A DNA stretch of 64,000 nucleotides from Flavobacterium pectinovorum. Lineage in GTDB: Bacteria; Bacteroidota; Bacteroidia; Flavobacteriales; Flavobacteriaceae. Each line of letters opens with the position of its first letter. The first letter of the stretch is position 1. Both the position numbers and the translations under genes were made by a program. Under the pieces are notes generated by a model, which was given only the letters and a program-made list of their open reading frames with translations, was not told the DNA's origin and did not search any database. Positions 17,990 to 27,939 of the stretch are shown here, piece after piece. Location: contig NZ_JAFEVZ010000016.1 in the NCBI RefSeq assembly GCF_022802975.1, positions 28,541-92,540 of the forward strand, given 5' to 3'.

Positions 17990-19447
17990 ATGAAAAAAAC
18001 AATTATATACAGTTTAGTACTTCTCTTTATCATAAGTGCTTGTAATCCTTTGGATGAAAATCCAAAAGCTTTTATCGCTTCAAACAGTTTTTACAAAACG
18101 CCCGAAGATGCAGAGGCAGCTGTAATCGCAGTTCATAATGCAATCAATAGTTCTACACACACACTTTACAATCGACTGATTCAGATTTCGACCGAAATGG
18201 CTACTGACGATTACGAAGCAGGTCCAAGAGCCCGAAATGCACACGTTAGAGCCTTGTCAAATTTAACGCATGATGCTTCAAACGACCGTATGCTGGAATT
18301 ATGGAGACAAAGTTATGACGGAATAAACAGAGCCAACGTTGCGATTGACAACATTATAAATAATCCAAATTTAGAGCCGCAAAAAGCAAAAGATCTGGCT
18401 AACGAAGCAAAATTTTTAAGAGCCGTATTGTATTTTAATATCGTAAGATGGTTTGGTGATGTTCCTTTGGTTTTACATGAAACTACAACGCTGACTCCGG
18501 AGGCGATAAATCCTGCTAATACTCCTGAAGCCGAAGTTTACGCTCAGATTGAAACCGACTTATTAGATGCTGAAGGCTTACCGGTTGTACAGCCAATTAA
18601 AGGCAGAATAACTTCGGGTGCTGCAAAAAGTTTATTGTCTAAAGTATATCTGACTCAGAAAAAATGGCAAAAAGCTGCTGATAAAAGTCAGGAAGTCATT
18701 GACAGTAAAACCTATAGTTTATTTGAAAATTTTGCTGATGTATTTAATGTAGCTACGAAAAATGGCAAAGAACACATTTTTTCAGCACAGTTTAAAGGTT
18801 TAACCAACTGGAACGGTAATATGCTTGCCTCTACTTCTGCACCTAACACCGTACCAGGAATTGCAGGAGATCAGGCCGATGCTTTACATACTGCCGGTGG
18901 ACTTTTTCAGGCTTTTGCCGAAACAGATAAACGTAAGTACATCACTTTTGGAGTTGAATTTGTAAGTCCAACAGATGGAAAAACGTACAAAACGATTCCT
19001 CATTTTAATAAATATTTTGATCCTGCAACTCCTGCTTCACCGGGACAGTCTTCAAAAAACACACCGATTATTCGATTTGCAGAAATATTATTAATTAATT
19101 CTGAGGCCTTAAATGAACTTACAGGTCCAACTACAGAAGCTTTTAAAGGAATTGACCGTGTGAGAGAAAGAGCCGGAATTGATTTGCTGTCCGCAACTTC
19201 TCCGTCAATCAACAAAGATGATTTTAGGGAAGCTGTTTTTGAAGAAAGAAGAAAAGAACTGGTTTACGAATACCAACGCTGGTTTGATCTTGCCAGAAGA
19301 GGTCCTGATTATTTTGTTGCCAAATTAAAAGCGGCAGGCAAAACCAATGCACAGCCGAAACATGTTCATTTTCCGATTCCACAAAGAGAACTGGATTTAA
19401 ATAAAAATTTGAAACAAGTTCCAGCCTGGAGAGATAAAGTTAATTAA
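17990..19447 (+). CDS. SusD-like surface lipoprotein (operon B)
   Basis: A 485-residue RagB/SusD-family lipoprotein with a lipobox ISAC (Cys18). The N-terminal helical repeat region contains EAKFLRAVLYFNIVRWFGDVP and the C-terminal part has EERRKELVYEYQRWFDLAR, both typical of the family. It is the ligand-binding partner of the SusC upstream. The arylsulfotransferase start is 1 bp after this stop, so translation is probably coupled. Confidence 0.92.
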   Translation: MKKTIIYSLVLLFIISACNPLDENPKAFIASNSFYKTPEDAEAAVIAVHNAINSSTHTLYNRLIQISTEMATDDYEAGPRARNAHVRALSNLTHDASNDRMLELWRQSYDGINRANVAIDNIINNPNLEPQKAKDLANEAKFLRAVLYFNIVRWFGDVPLVLHETTTLTPEAINPANTPEAEVYAQIETDLLDAEGLPVVQPIKGRITSGAAKSLLSKVYLTQKKWQKAADKSQEVIDSKTYSLFENFADVFNVATKNGKEHIFSAQFKGLTNWNGNMLASTSAPNTVPGIAGDQADALHTAGGLFQAFAETDKRKYITFGVEFVSPTDGKTYKTIPHFNKYFDPATPASPGQSSKNTPIIRFAEILLINSEALNELTGPTTEAFKGIDRVRERAGIDLLSATSPSINKDDFREAVFEERRKELVYEYQRWFDLARRGPDYFVAKLKAAGKTNAQPKHVHFPIPQRELDLNKNLKQVPAWRDKVN

Positions 19448-19448
19448 T

Positions 19449-20858
19449 ATGAAAAAAATAAAATCAAACATATTCACACTGTCATTAGCTCTTACACTAA
19501 TGACAGCTGGAAATGAAGCAAGATCACAATCCGTATTTCCAACCGGAGTAACGATTTACAATCCTGCAAAAGCCTATAACAGCTACGTTTTACATTCTTC
19601 TCCGGATGAAAAATCACATCTGATAGACATGAATGGCAATGAAGTGAAAAGCTGGAATCATATCGGTTTTCCATCCGAATTAATTGATCCAAAAAACAAT
19701 GGAGGCAAAAAAGGAAACATTCTGATTCAGCTAGAAAATGGTTCAGGTCTTTATGGCGGCATTTTTAATAATAAAGTATTGGGAGAACAGGATTGGAACG
19801 GCAATACGGTATGGCAATGGGGAACCAAAGCGCCCGGAGGCGCAGCACGCCAAAACCACGATGTACACCGACTGGAAAGCGGAAATACACTATTAGTAAG
19901 TACCGTTGACCATGTTGTACCGGGTGTTAGCGATAAACCAATTGATGACCAGACGATTTATGAAGTAAATTCAAACGGAGATATTGTCTGGAGCTGGAAT
20001 GCAGGAGAACATATTAATGAATTCGGAATTGCTCCTGAAGGACGGGAATTGCTTCGAAAAGTATATGTTAACGGAAGAAAAGGACACGGATTTCTGACAA
20101 TCAATGATATGCAGCCAATCGGTCCAAATAAATGGTTTGACTCGGGCGATACGAGATTTCATCCTGATAACATTGTAATTGATTCCAGGGAAGTTAGTTT
20201 TATTGCAATTATCGAAAAAAAGACCGGTAAAATCGTTTGGCGTTTAGGTCCTGATTTCGACATTAAAGAAAACGACCCAAAAGCATCCAACTTTGTAAAT
20301 TCGGTTAATCTGAGACCAAGCTTGGCAACGAATGTTCCGCGTCCTGTAGACCGATTTAGCGGACAGCACGATGCACATATTATTCCGAAAGGTTTGCCGG
20401 GTGCAGGAAATCTGCTGGTTTTTGACAATCAGGGTCCTTCGGGCTATCCTCCTACCTATCTGGCTTCTCAGCTTGGTTCGAGAATTTTGGAAATTGATCC
20501 AATTAAAAAAGAAATAGTCTGGCAGTACACAGCATTAAATTCAAATCAGCCGGTTTGGAATTTCTACAGCTCTTTCATTTCAAGTGCCCGCCGATTACCA
20601 AACGGAAATACATTAATTGACGAAGGCATGAACGGAAGAATTTTTCAGGTAACACCTGCAGGAGAAATTGTCTGGGAATATGTAAATCCGTTTTTTAAGG
20701 AAACTACGCTTTCAGGCACACAAACCATTAAAACCAATTGGGTTTTCAGGGCACAGCCTGTTCCTTACGACTGGGTTCCGGACGGTACTCCACGTTCGGA
20801 AAATACTTTGGAACCAATTGATATTTCAAAATTTAGAATTCCGCAAAACAAAAAATAA
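19449..20858 (+). CDS. Arylsulfotransferase (ASST family)
   Basis: A 469-residue protein with an N-terminal signal peptide (ends near ARSQS), so periplasmic. The body shows repeated beta-propeller blades (NTVWQWGTK, GDIVWSWN, GKIVWRLG, KEIVWQY, GEIVWEYV) and QNHDVHRLESGNTLL, which match the bacterial arylsulfate sulfotransferase family. Known members move a sulfuryl group from an aryl sulfate to a phenolic acceptor through a sulfohistidine and do not use PAPS. Here it sits between susD and a sulfatase, so it could strip or relay sulfate from incoming aryl sulfates. The donor and acceptor are unknown. Confidence 0.85.
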   Translation: MKKIKSNIFTLSLALTLMTAGNEARSQSVFPTGVTIYNPAKAYNSYVLHSSPDEKSHLIDMNGNEVKSWNHIGFPSELIDPKNNGGKKGNILIQLENGSGLYGGIFNNKVLGEQDWNGNTVWQWGTKAPGGAARQNHDVHRLESGNTLLVSTVDHVVPGVSDKPIDDQTIYEVNSNGDIVWSWNAGEHINEFGIAPEGRELLRKVYVNGRKGHGFLTINDMQPIGPNKWFDSGDTRFHPDNIVIDSREVSFIAIIEKKTGKIVWRLGPDFDIKENDPKASNFVNSVNLRPSLATNVPRPVDRFSGQHDAHIIPKGLPGAGNLLVFDNQGPSGYPPTYLASQLGSRILEIDPIKKEIVWQYTALNSNQPVWNFYSSFISSARRLPNGNTLIDEGMNGRIFQVTPAGEIVWEYVNPFFKETTLSGTQTIKTNWVFRAQPVPYDWVPDGTPRSENTLEPIDISKFRIPQNKK

Positions 20859-20879
20859 ATAATATAAAATTACAGTAAG

Positions 20880-22535
20880 ATGAATCAAAAAAGAATTACA
20901 ACCTTATTCTCTGCCCTGCTAATCGGGGCATTGGGATCTTATGAATTGAAAGCACAAACCAATTCGTCAAAACCAAATGTCATCCTGATAATGGTAGATG
21001 ACATGGGGTATTCCGACTTAGGGAATTATGGTTCAGAAATTAAAACACCAAATCTGGACAGATTAGCCTCAGAAGGAACACGTTTACGAGAGTTTTACAA
21101 CAACTCCATTTGTGCACCAACCAGAGCTTCTCTTTTAACCGGACAGTATCAGCACAAAGCGGGCGTTGGATATTTTGATACCAATTTAGGATTACCGGCT
21201 TATCAGGGTTATTTGAATAAAGAATCTTTAACCTTGGGAGAAGTTTTTCGTTCCGGAGGTTACAGCACTTTATTATCCGGAAAATGGCACGTAGGTTCTG
21301 AAGATAAAGCACAATGGCCTAACCAAAGAGGTTTTGACAAATTTTACGGAATCTTAAAAGGAGCTGCGAATTATTTTAATACAGACGGATTGCCTTTTGG
21401 AAAAACACCTTATCCGGTTGCCTTAATCCGTAATAATGAAGAACTGCATCCTAAAGCTGATTCTTATTATTTTACAGATGAAATTGGGAACAATGCCGTT
21501 ACTTTCTTAGATGAACAAAACAAAGAAAACAAACCGTTCTTTTTGTATTTAGCTTTTACAGCACCGCACTGGCCATTGCAGGCAAAACCGGTTGACATTG
21601 CCAAATACCGTGGAAAATTTGATGAAGGCTGGGACGTTTTAAGAGAAAAAAGAATCAAAAAACTGAAAGAAAACGGTATTCTATTAGTCGATCAGACAAT
21701 AGCTCCAAGAGATCCTGAAGTTCCGGAATGGAATAAACTGACGTATGACGAAAAACAATTTTGGAAAGCCAAAATGGAAGTTTACGCCGCAATGGTAGAC
21801 AACATGGATCAGAATGTCGGAAAGGTTTTAGACAAATTAAAAGCCCTGAAAAAAGACAAAAACACTTTGATTGTTTTCATCTCTGATAATGGTGCACAAG
21901 GCGGATTCAATACGTACAATCCTTTACGAAGAGGTTTGGTGAAAAATGACGGCCCAATTGGAACTTCAGGTTCTTTCGATTATCAGGAACAAAACTGGGC
22001 TTACTTATCGAATACACCATTGCAGGATTATAAAAACAATATGCACGAAGGTGGTTTCAGTTCGCCTTTCATTGCGTGGTATCCATCAAAAATCAAAGCA
22101 GGAAGAATTGATAAAGGAACCGGACATTTAATTGACCTTGCTCCTACTTTTTATGATTTGGCCGGAATTGAATATCCAAAAGAACTGAATGGCGTAAAAT
22201 CAAATCCGTTACCTGGAAAAAGTTTATTGCCTGTGTTAATTGACGGTGCTTCAGAAGTAAATCGCGGCGCTCCGATATTCTGGGAAAGAGCAGGAAACAG
22301 AGCAGTAAGAGAAGGAAAATGGAAATTGGTTTCTATCTACCCATCCTACCAATGGGAACTTTACAATCTTGAAAATGACAGGGGTGAAACCAACAATGTT
22401 GCACAGCAAAACCCGGGGATTGTAAACGAGCTTTCTGCCAAATATTTTGACTGGGCTGATAAAACCGGTGTGGTGGAATACAGCAAATTCAAACAAAAGA
22501 ATGAATTAATTCCGGGTGCAGCGGCTAAAAAGTAA
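20880..22535 (+). CDS. Sulfatase (operon B)
   Basis: A 551-residue arylsulfatase-type enzyme with a signal peptide ending near ELKAQ. It has MVDDMGYSDLG at the metal site, the formylglycine motif C78-A-P-T-R followed by ASLLTGQ, GKWHVG, and FISDNGAQGG. The Thr in place of Ser in the CxPSR core occurs in many arylsulfatases. The length and the DNMDQNVGKVLDKL region resemble AtsA-like enzymes of sulfur scavenging. It ends operon B, 45 bp before a terminator. Confidence 0.92.
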   Translation: MNQKRITTLFSALLIGALGSYELKAQTNSSKPNVILIMVDDMGYSDLGNYGSEIKTPNLDRLASEGTRLREFYNNSICAPTRASLLTGQYQHKAGVGYFDTNLGLPAYQGYLNKESLTLGEVFRSGGYSTLLSGKWHVGSEDKAQWPNQRGFDKFYGILKGAANYFNTDGLPFGKTPYPVALIRNNEELHPKADSYYFTDEIGNNAVTFLDEQNKENKPFFLYLAFTAPHWPLQAKPVDIAKYRGKFDEGWDVLREKRIKKLKENGILLVDQTIAPRDPEVPEWNKLTYDEKQFWKAKMEVYAAMVDNMDQNVGKVLDKLKALKKDKNTLIVFISDNGAQGGFNTYNPLRRGLVKNDGPIGTSGSFDYQEQNWAYLSNTPLQDYKNNMHEGGFSSPFIAWYPSKIKAGRIDKGTGHLIDLAPTFYDLAGIEYPKELNGVKSNPLPGKSLLPVLIDGASEVNRGAPIFWERAGNRAVREGKWKLVSIYPSYQWELYNLENDRGETNNVAQQNPGIVNELSAKYFDWADKTGVVEYSKFKQKNELIPGAAAKK

Positions 22536-22580
22536 ATTTAAAATGCCTTAATAATTATTTTGTTTATCGCTAATAAACAG

Positions 22581-22628
22581 TAAAGACAGAAAAATAAGTC
22601 TAAAACACTTATTCTTCTGTCTTTTTTA
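22581..22628 (+). terminator. Terminator of operon B
   Basis: An imperfect stem AAAGACAGAAAAATAAGT / ACTTATTCTTCTGTCTTT is followed by a T-run. It separates operon B from the promoter of operon C. Confidence 0.75.
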
Positions 22629-22726
22629 TTTTCAGCAAACAAAACCACAACTAACTAAAAAACAATCAATTAAATAAAAAAAAATAATCTTCATTTTATT
22701 CTTTTTAAATAAATTTTTAAAAAACT

Positions 22727-22757
22727 TTTGGTTTTTCTAATATTAAATTTAACTTTG
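22727..22757 (+). promoter_or_regulatory. Promoter of SusCD operon C
   Basis: TTTG at 22727-22730, a 19-bp spacer and TAACTTTG at 22750-22757. The spacer differs in sequence from the other two promoters, while both boxes and the spacing are kept. Confidence 0.8.
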
Positions 22758-22809
22758 TCTATAGAATTAGTAGAGTTTAAAATCATATTTAAATCAAAAG
22801 CACTATATT

Positions 22810-22896
22810 TTGAAAACAACAGAAAGCATATCATCTTACATTCTTCCTAAAAAGTACACTTATAACACCTTTTGTTATATGTGCATCTGTTGCTAA
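22810..22896 (+). CDS. Cys-rich leader peptide of operon C (28 aa)
   Basis: A TTG-started 28-codon ORF in the same position as the other two but much diverged in sequence. It keeps LKTT at the start, YTYN at residues 16-19 and a Cys-rich tail FCYMCICC (Cys at 22, 25, 27 and 28). Length and Cys tail are kept while the middle changes, which argues that the ORF is translated and selected. Confidence 0.7.
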   Translation: MKTTESISSYILPKKYTYNTFCYMCICC

Positions 22897-23207
22897 ACTC
22901 CCTGTTCACACATCGTTTACTACAAACGATCCTATCTGCTTAAATTTCCATTATTGAATATTATACCATCCTTTAGACGCAAAAAAAATGCATCTAAAAG
23001 ATTGAAATATCAAATCATGTCTATATAAATATCTGAATTATAACTAACATAAAATAATCATGACACAACCAAAACAATTCAATCGATAAAAAGACATTTC
23101 TGCGGCAACAAAAATGAAAGGTTTAAACACATTTATCGCTAAATAAAACAATGCAAACAGAAAGTAAAACTTTCGGATTTTTTTAATTACAAACACTATT
23201 ACCAAGA
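22897..23207 (+). promoter_or_regulatory. Conserved leader RNA of operon C
   Basis: 311 nt. A perfect 7-bp hairpin (22912-22930, ATCGTTT/AAACGAT) begins 16 nt after the leader ORF, matching the place but not the sequence of the hairpin in leaders 1 and 2. A second hairpin near 22972-23003 (TTTAGACGC / GCATCTAAA) again replaces a different-sequence stem. The block at 23096-23144 (ATTTCTGCGGCAAC to ATCGCTAAAT) is well conserved. The 8-codon Cys-ended ORF of leaders 1 and 2 is absent. Confidence 0.6.
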
Positions 23208-26200
23208 ATGAAAAAAAATACAAACCTGATTTTATGGATTAGCATTCTGTTTATCTCCATAGGAATTAATGCTCAAAATACTGAACCGAATATACAGTCC
23301 AAACTAAACGGAACGATTGTCGATCAGATAACCAATCAGCCTATTGTGGGTGCTTCAGTAAATATTAAAGGAACAACGCATGGTGTAGAAACAGATTTGG
23401 ATGGAAAGTTTTACTTTCAAACCGGTCAAAAATTCCCTTACACATTACAGATTAGTTACATCGGATATACTTCAAAAGAAATTGTAGTTGACGGAAGCCC
23501 GGTAGTAATAAACCTATCTGAACAAGTTGAAAAACTGGATGAGATAGTCGTTGTAGGATATGGCACATCGGCTAAAAAAACCTTTACCGGATCAACAGCA
23601 AAAATTGATGCCAAGCAAATTGCCAATCGACCGGCTCAGAGTTTTGATCAGCTGTTAGGCGGACAGGCTTCGGGATTAAATATTGTTCAGCCAAGCGGAT
23701 CTTTAAATACCACTCCTGTTATTAGGATTAGAGGAATCAATTCTATCACAAGTTCTTTATATCCTTTAATTATTGTTGATGGTGTAACGGTTTTTACGGG
23801 AACAGCAGGAGGAGCAATTGGCAACAACCCGTTATCAGATATTAACCCTAACGATATTGAAACCATAGATGTTTTAAAAGATGCTTCGGCAGCAGCAGTT
23901 TATGGTTCACGTGCCGCAAACGGGGTTATTGTGATTACAACTAAAAAAGGAAAAAAAGGAAAACTGAACGTTAATTACGATGTTTGGGTAAGCTGGAACA
24001 AAGCTTCGAATTTGCCAAAACTTTTAAATGCTTCTGATTATGTAGCTATTAAAAATGAAGCGAGAACAAATGCAGGACTAACTCCCGGATTTGCTTTAGG
24101 ACAAAATGCAGACGGATCTACAATTAATACAAATTGGTATGATGTAGCTTACCACACAGGCGTTTCGCAAAATCATAATCTTAGTTTTTCTGGTGCAACA
24201 AACTCAACAAGCTATTTTATATCTACCACTTATTCCGATCAGAATGGTATTTTAAGAACTAATGAATTTGAGAAGAAAGGAATTCGTCTTAATTTTGAAC
24301 ATAAATTAAACAATGCGCTTACTTTAGGAACTAATTTTTCTTATAATAACTCCATAAATTCCGGACCAAATTCAGGTTCTTCTACTCCTAATTCAGTTGC
24401 ATCTTCAGCCGGAAATGGTGTCAATACACAATATATAGGTCTTCAGCCCCTTGGAAGACTTACTTACATTCTGCCTTCAAACGTTGCTGTTTACAATGCT
24501 GACGGAACTTACAATATTAATCCGAACAACGGAAATATAGGATATAGTGCAAATAGCCCTTCATTAGGAGTTTTTAATGCTTACAACCTGCAGACCATTT
24601 TAGATTTAGACAAAAATACCTCTGAAAACAACAGTTTTATTGGAAGTGTTTATGCCGAGCTTGAAATCATCAAAAATTTAAAGTTTAAAACAGTTTACGG
24701 AATCAATAATTTTGTGGTAGAAAACAAAGAATTTAGAAATCCATATAGTGGAGATGGTTTTTCTACTAAAGGTGGCGCTACCAATTCCAACACCAAATAT
24801 GCAAGATCCAACTGGACCAATACCCTTACCTACTCTACTGTGTTTAATGACAAACACAATCTGAAAGTTCTTTTAGGACAAGAAAAAAACGTACGAGAAA
24901 TTGACGGTTGGGGCGCTGTAAAAACTGGTTTAACAGATCCGTTTTTTACCAGTTATCAAGGTGGATTTACAACAATTGCTCCTGGCCCTTCTATACAGAC
25001 AGAAAATGTTTTGCTTTCGTACTTCAGCAGTATTGCCTACGATTACAATAAAAAATATTTACTGAACCTAAATTTCAGAAGAGACGGATTATCAGCTTTG
25101 GCTTCAGGAAACAAATGGGGTAATTTTGGTGGTGCTTCTGTGGGATGGAATGTTTCTGAAGAAGATTTTTTCAAAAATTCATCTGTAAAAGAAGTGCTGA
25201 ATGCCTTAAAAGTGAGAGCCAGTTACGGAATTGTAGGTAACAGCGAATTGAATGATTATGCTTCCTTGTCTCAATATACTGCCGGAACTTATGCGGGAGT
25301 TCCAACACTTAATTTTGGACAAGCAGGAAATTCAAACTTAAAATGGGAAACCAGTAAAAAGTTTGATATTGGTGTAAATTTCGGATTGTTTGATAACCGA
25401 ATTACAGTGGAAGCTGATTATTACAAAAACGATATCAATGACTTAATTTTAAATGCTCCTCAGGCTTTATCTCAGGGAATTCCAAACAACTCCATTGCAG
25501 CAAACGTAGGATCATTGTACAATAAAGGTTTTGAACTTACGATAAATGCAAACATTATAAATGATAATAAGTTTCAATGGAATGCAAGCTTTAATCTCTC
25601 TACCATCAAAAACAAAGTAACCTCTTTAGGTGGATATGGAGATATTTATCCAACAGCTTTAAGCACTTTCGGAATCCAGAATATTACCCGGGAAGGCTAT
25701 TCTGTAGGATCTATTTTTGCAGTGCCAACAACCGGTGTTAATCCTGAAAACGGAAACCGTGTGTATGTAAATGCGAATAATGAAGAAGTTCAATATAATG
25801 CTCTTACAAAAGCTTTTACCTATCTAAACGGAAACACTGCTCCGGCAATCGATAACTACCGTGACGGTCGCATTCAGGGACCTTCCTTGCCAACTTATTA
25901 TGGTGGTTTAAATAACAACTTTTCCTATGGCAATTTCGATTTAAATATTGGTCTTACGTTTTCAGGCGGAAACAAATTGTACAACGGTACAAGAGCAACT
26001 TTGTCTGACCAAAGATTCTTTAATAACGGAACTTTCATTAAAGACCGCTGGACAACGCCGGGTCAGGTTACTGATGTTCCTAAATTAGTTTACGGGGACA
26101 GTTTTTCAGGCGGTTTTTCTTCAAGCAACTCTGCTTATGTGGAAGACGGATCGTATCTGAAAGTTAAAAATATCATTTTAAGCTACAGAATTCCAATTCA

Positions 26201-26393
26201 GAACGAATTAGTAAGTAAATACATTTCATCAGCAAAAATATATGCACAGGGATCTAATTTATACACTTTGACAAAATACCGTGGTTCAGATCCTGAAATT
26301 TCAATTAACGGAAACTCAATCAATTCAGGGAAAGATCAAAACGTTCCGGCAAATTCATCCGTATTTACTTTAGGACTTAATGTAGGTTTCTAA
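23208..26393 (+). CDS. SusC-like TonB-dependent outer-membrane transporter (operon C)
   Basis: A 1061-residue SusC-type receptor. The signal peptide (ends GINAQ) is close to those of the other two receptors. A carboxypeptidase-like domain (about 34-112), a plug (about 118-260, GYGTSAKKTFTGSTAKI, VLKDASAAAVYGSRAANGVI) and a barrel ending LGLNVGF follow. The operon downstream encodes cytoplasmic sulfonate and cysteine enzymes and no sulfatase, so its ligand may differ from those of A and B, for example a sulfonate. That is inference from context. Confidence 0.93.
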   Translation: MKKNTNLILWISILFISIGINAQNTEPNIQSKLNGTIVDQITNQPIVGASVNIKGTTHGVETDLDGKFYFQTGQKFPYTLQISYIGYTSKEIVVDGSPVVINLSEQVEKLDEIVVVGYGTSAKKTFTGSTAKIDAKQIANRPAQSFDQLLGGQASGLNIVQPSGSLNTTPVIRIRGINSITSSLYPLIIVDGVTVFTGTAGGAIGNNPLSDINPNDIETIDVLKDASAAAVYGSRAANGVIVITTKKGKKGKLNVNYDVWVSWNKASNLPKLLNASDYVAIKNEARTNAGLTPGFALGQNADGSTINTNWYDVAYHTGVSQNHNLSFSGATNSTSYFISTTYSDQNGILRTNEFEKKGIRLNFEHKLNNALTLGTNFSYNNSINSGPNSGSSTPNSVASSAGNGVNTQYIGLQPLGRLTYILPSNVAVYNADGTYNINPNNGNIGYSANSPSLGVFNAYNLQTILDLDKNTSENNSFIGSVYAELEIIKNLKFKTVYGINNFVVENKEFRNPYSGDGFSTKGGATNSNTKYARSNWTNTLTYSTVFNDKHNLKVLLGQEKNVREIDGWGAVKTGLTDPFFTSYQGGFTTIAPGPSIQTENVLLSYFSSIAYDYNKKYLLNLNFRRDGLSALASGNKWGNFGGASVGWNVSEEDFFKNSSVKEVLNALKVRASYGIVGNSELNDYASLSQYTAGTYAGVPTLNFGQAGNSNLKWETSKKFDIGVNFGLFDNRITVEADYYKNDINDLILNAPQALSQGIPNNSIAANVGSLYNKGFELTINANIINDNKFQWNASFNLSTIKNKVTSLGGYGDIYPTALSTFGIQNITREGYSVGSIFAVPTTGVNPENGNRVYVNANNEEVQYNALTKAFTYLNGNTAPAIDNYRDGRIQGPSLPTYYGGLNNNFSYGNFDLNIGLTFSGGNKLYNGTRATLSDQRFFNNGTFIKDRWTTPGQVTDVPKLVYGDSFSGGFSSSNSAYVEDGSYLKVKNIILSYRIPIQNELVSKYISSAKIYAQGSNLYTLTKYRGSDPEISINGNSINSGKDQNVPANSSVFTLGLNVGF

Positions 26394-26429
26394 GACTCAT
26401 CTTAATTACACAATTAAATAAAAGACAAC

Positions 26430-27902
26430 ATGATTTTCAATTATAAAAACTATAAAAAAAGCATCAAAAAAGCTTTTATTATCACTCCTTTCTTAGCCTT
26501 AGTACTGGCTGGATGCAGTGATGATGCCCTGGATACCGTTCCTGAAACAAGTATTTCTACAGGAACGGCATTTAGTACACCGGCAAAGATTTTAGCTCAG
26601 GTTAACGGTCTTTACGGTCAATTCAGCAATCCGTCTTTATATGGCGGCAGATTCATTATTTTCAATGAACAAAGAGGCGATGAATTCAGTCAGAATGATG
26701 GTAACAACTCAACTGGTGCGAATGTATGGAATCAGTCTATTACGGCATCCGGAGATTTTGTAAACTCGGTTTGGAGTGTTGCTTACACTGCCATTAATTT
26801 TTCGAATATCTTAATCGATAATTTAGCAACCTCAACCGTTGTTACAGAAGATTTACGTAAAAATTATATTGCCGAAGCTAAATTTATCAGAGCTATTTCC
26901 TACCTAAGTTTAGTACAGACCTATGCAAAACCGTATGCCCAAAACAGCGCCGCTTTGGCACTTCCGCTACGATTAAAAGGAAATTCATCAGGAGGACTTA
27001 ATGATTTGGCATTTAGCAGTGTTGCTGATGTTTACACACAAATCATTAAAGATCTGGACGAAGCCGAAGCAGATTTACCGGAAAGTTATGCAACAGGAAT
27101 CCTTACTGCATCAAGAGCACACAAAGCTACGGCGATTGCCTTAAAAACGAGAGTATATCTTAGTAAAGGTGATTATCCTAAAGTAATTTCAGAAGCCAGT
27201 AAATTAGTTCCTGCGACTGCCCCTTTTCAATACGTTTCAGGAAGTTTGACACATCGTTTAGAACCAAATGTGGCTACCGTTTTTGGAGGTTCTTATGTAG
27301 GTAACGAAGCCATATTTTCAATTCCGTTTACAACTGCAGCCGAGGCTCCGGGTTTACAAAGTGCCCTTGGCGGAAACTATCTGACACCGGTACTCTATTT
27401 TAATTCGGCCGGAATTATTGCTGACAATGTTTTTGCTTCTGCTCTTTCTGCAGATGCCCGAAAAACACTTGTAATTACAAACGGTACAGGACAAAAACTA
27501 CTAAATAAATTCAAGAAAAGCGGCGCTCCTTTTACAGATTATGTTCCGGTAATTCGCTACGCCGAAATCCTGCTGAATTATGCTGAAGCCGCTGCACAAA
27601 ATGACAATCTGCCTTTGGCCAGAACTTTATTATCTGCGGTTAGAAACCGTTCAGATGCTGCTTATGTTTTTACAACCGGAGTAACTCTTAAAGATGAATT
27701 AATCGCAACCATTATAAACGAGAGACGAATTGAATTGGTTGGTGAAGGATTCCGCACACCGGATTTATTGAGAAGAGTTCAGACGCTTCCGGGTAAAACA
27801 GGAAATGCGGGGGTAGCTCCTGCTGTATTGCCAACTGCAAGTAATTACGTATGGGCAATTCCGAGTAACGAATTGGCTTATAACAAACTGGCTCCAAGAT
27901 AA
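26430..27902 (+). CDS. SusD-like surface lipoprotein (operon C)
   Basis: A 490-residue RagB/SusD-family protein with a lipobox LAGC (Cys29) after an unusually long basic N-terminus. EAKFIRAISYLSLVQTYAKP and INERRIELVGEGFRTPDLLRR are family hallmarks. It lies 36 bp after susC and should form the surface lid of that transporter. Confidence 0.92.
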   Translation: MIFNYKNYKKSIKKAFIITPFLALVLAGCSDDALDTVPETSISTGTAFSTPAKILAQVNGLYGQFSNPSLYGGRFIIFNEQRGDEFSQNDGNNSTGANVWNQSITASGDFVNSVWSVAYTAINFSNILIDNLATSTVVTEDLRKNYIAEAKFIRAISYLSLVQTYAKPYAQNSAALALPLRLKGNSSGGLNDLAFSSVADVYTQIIKDLDEAEADLPESYATGILTASRAHKATAIALKTRVYLSKGDYPKVISEASKLVPATAPFQYVSGSLTHRLEPNVATVFGGSYVGNEAIFSIPFTTAAEAPGLQSALGGNYLTPVLYFNSAGIIADNVFASALSADARKTLVITNGTGQKLLNKFKKSGAPFTDYVPVIRYAEILLNYAEAAAQNDNLPLARTLLSAVRNRSDAAYVFTTGVTLKDELIATIINERRIELVGEGFRTPDLLRRVQTLPGKTGNAGVAPAVLPTASNYVWAIPSNELAYNKLAPR

Positions 27903-27939
27903 CATAATCAAAATCATCAAGTTTTTAAAAAATATCAAA

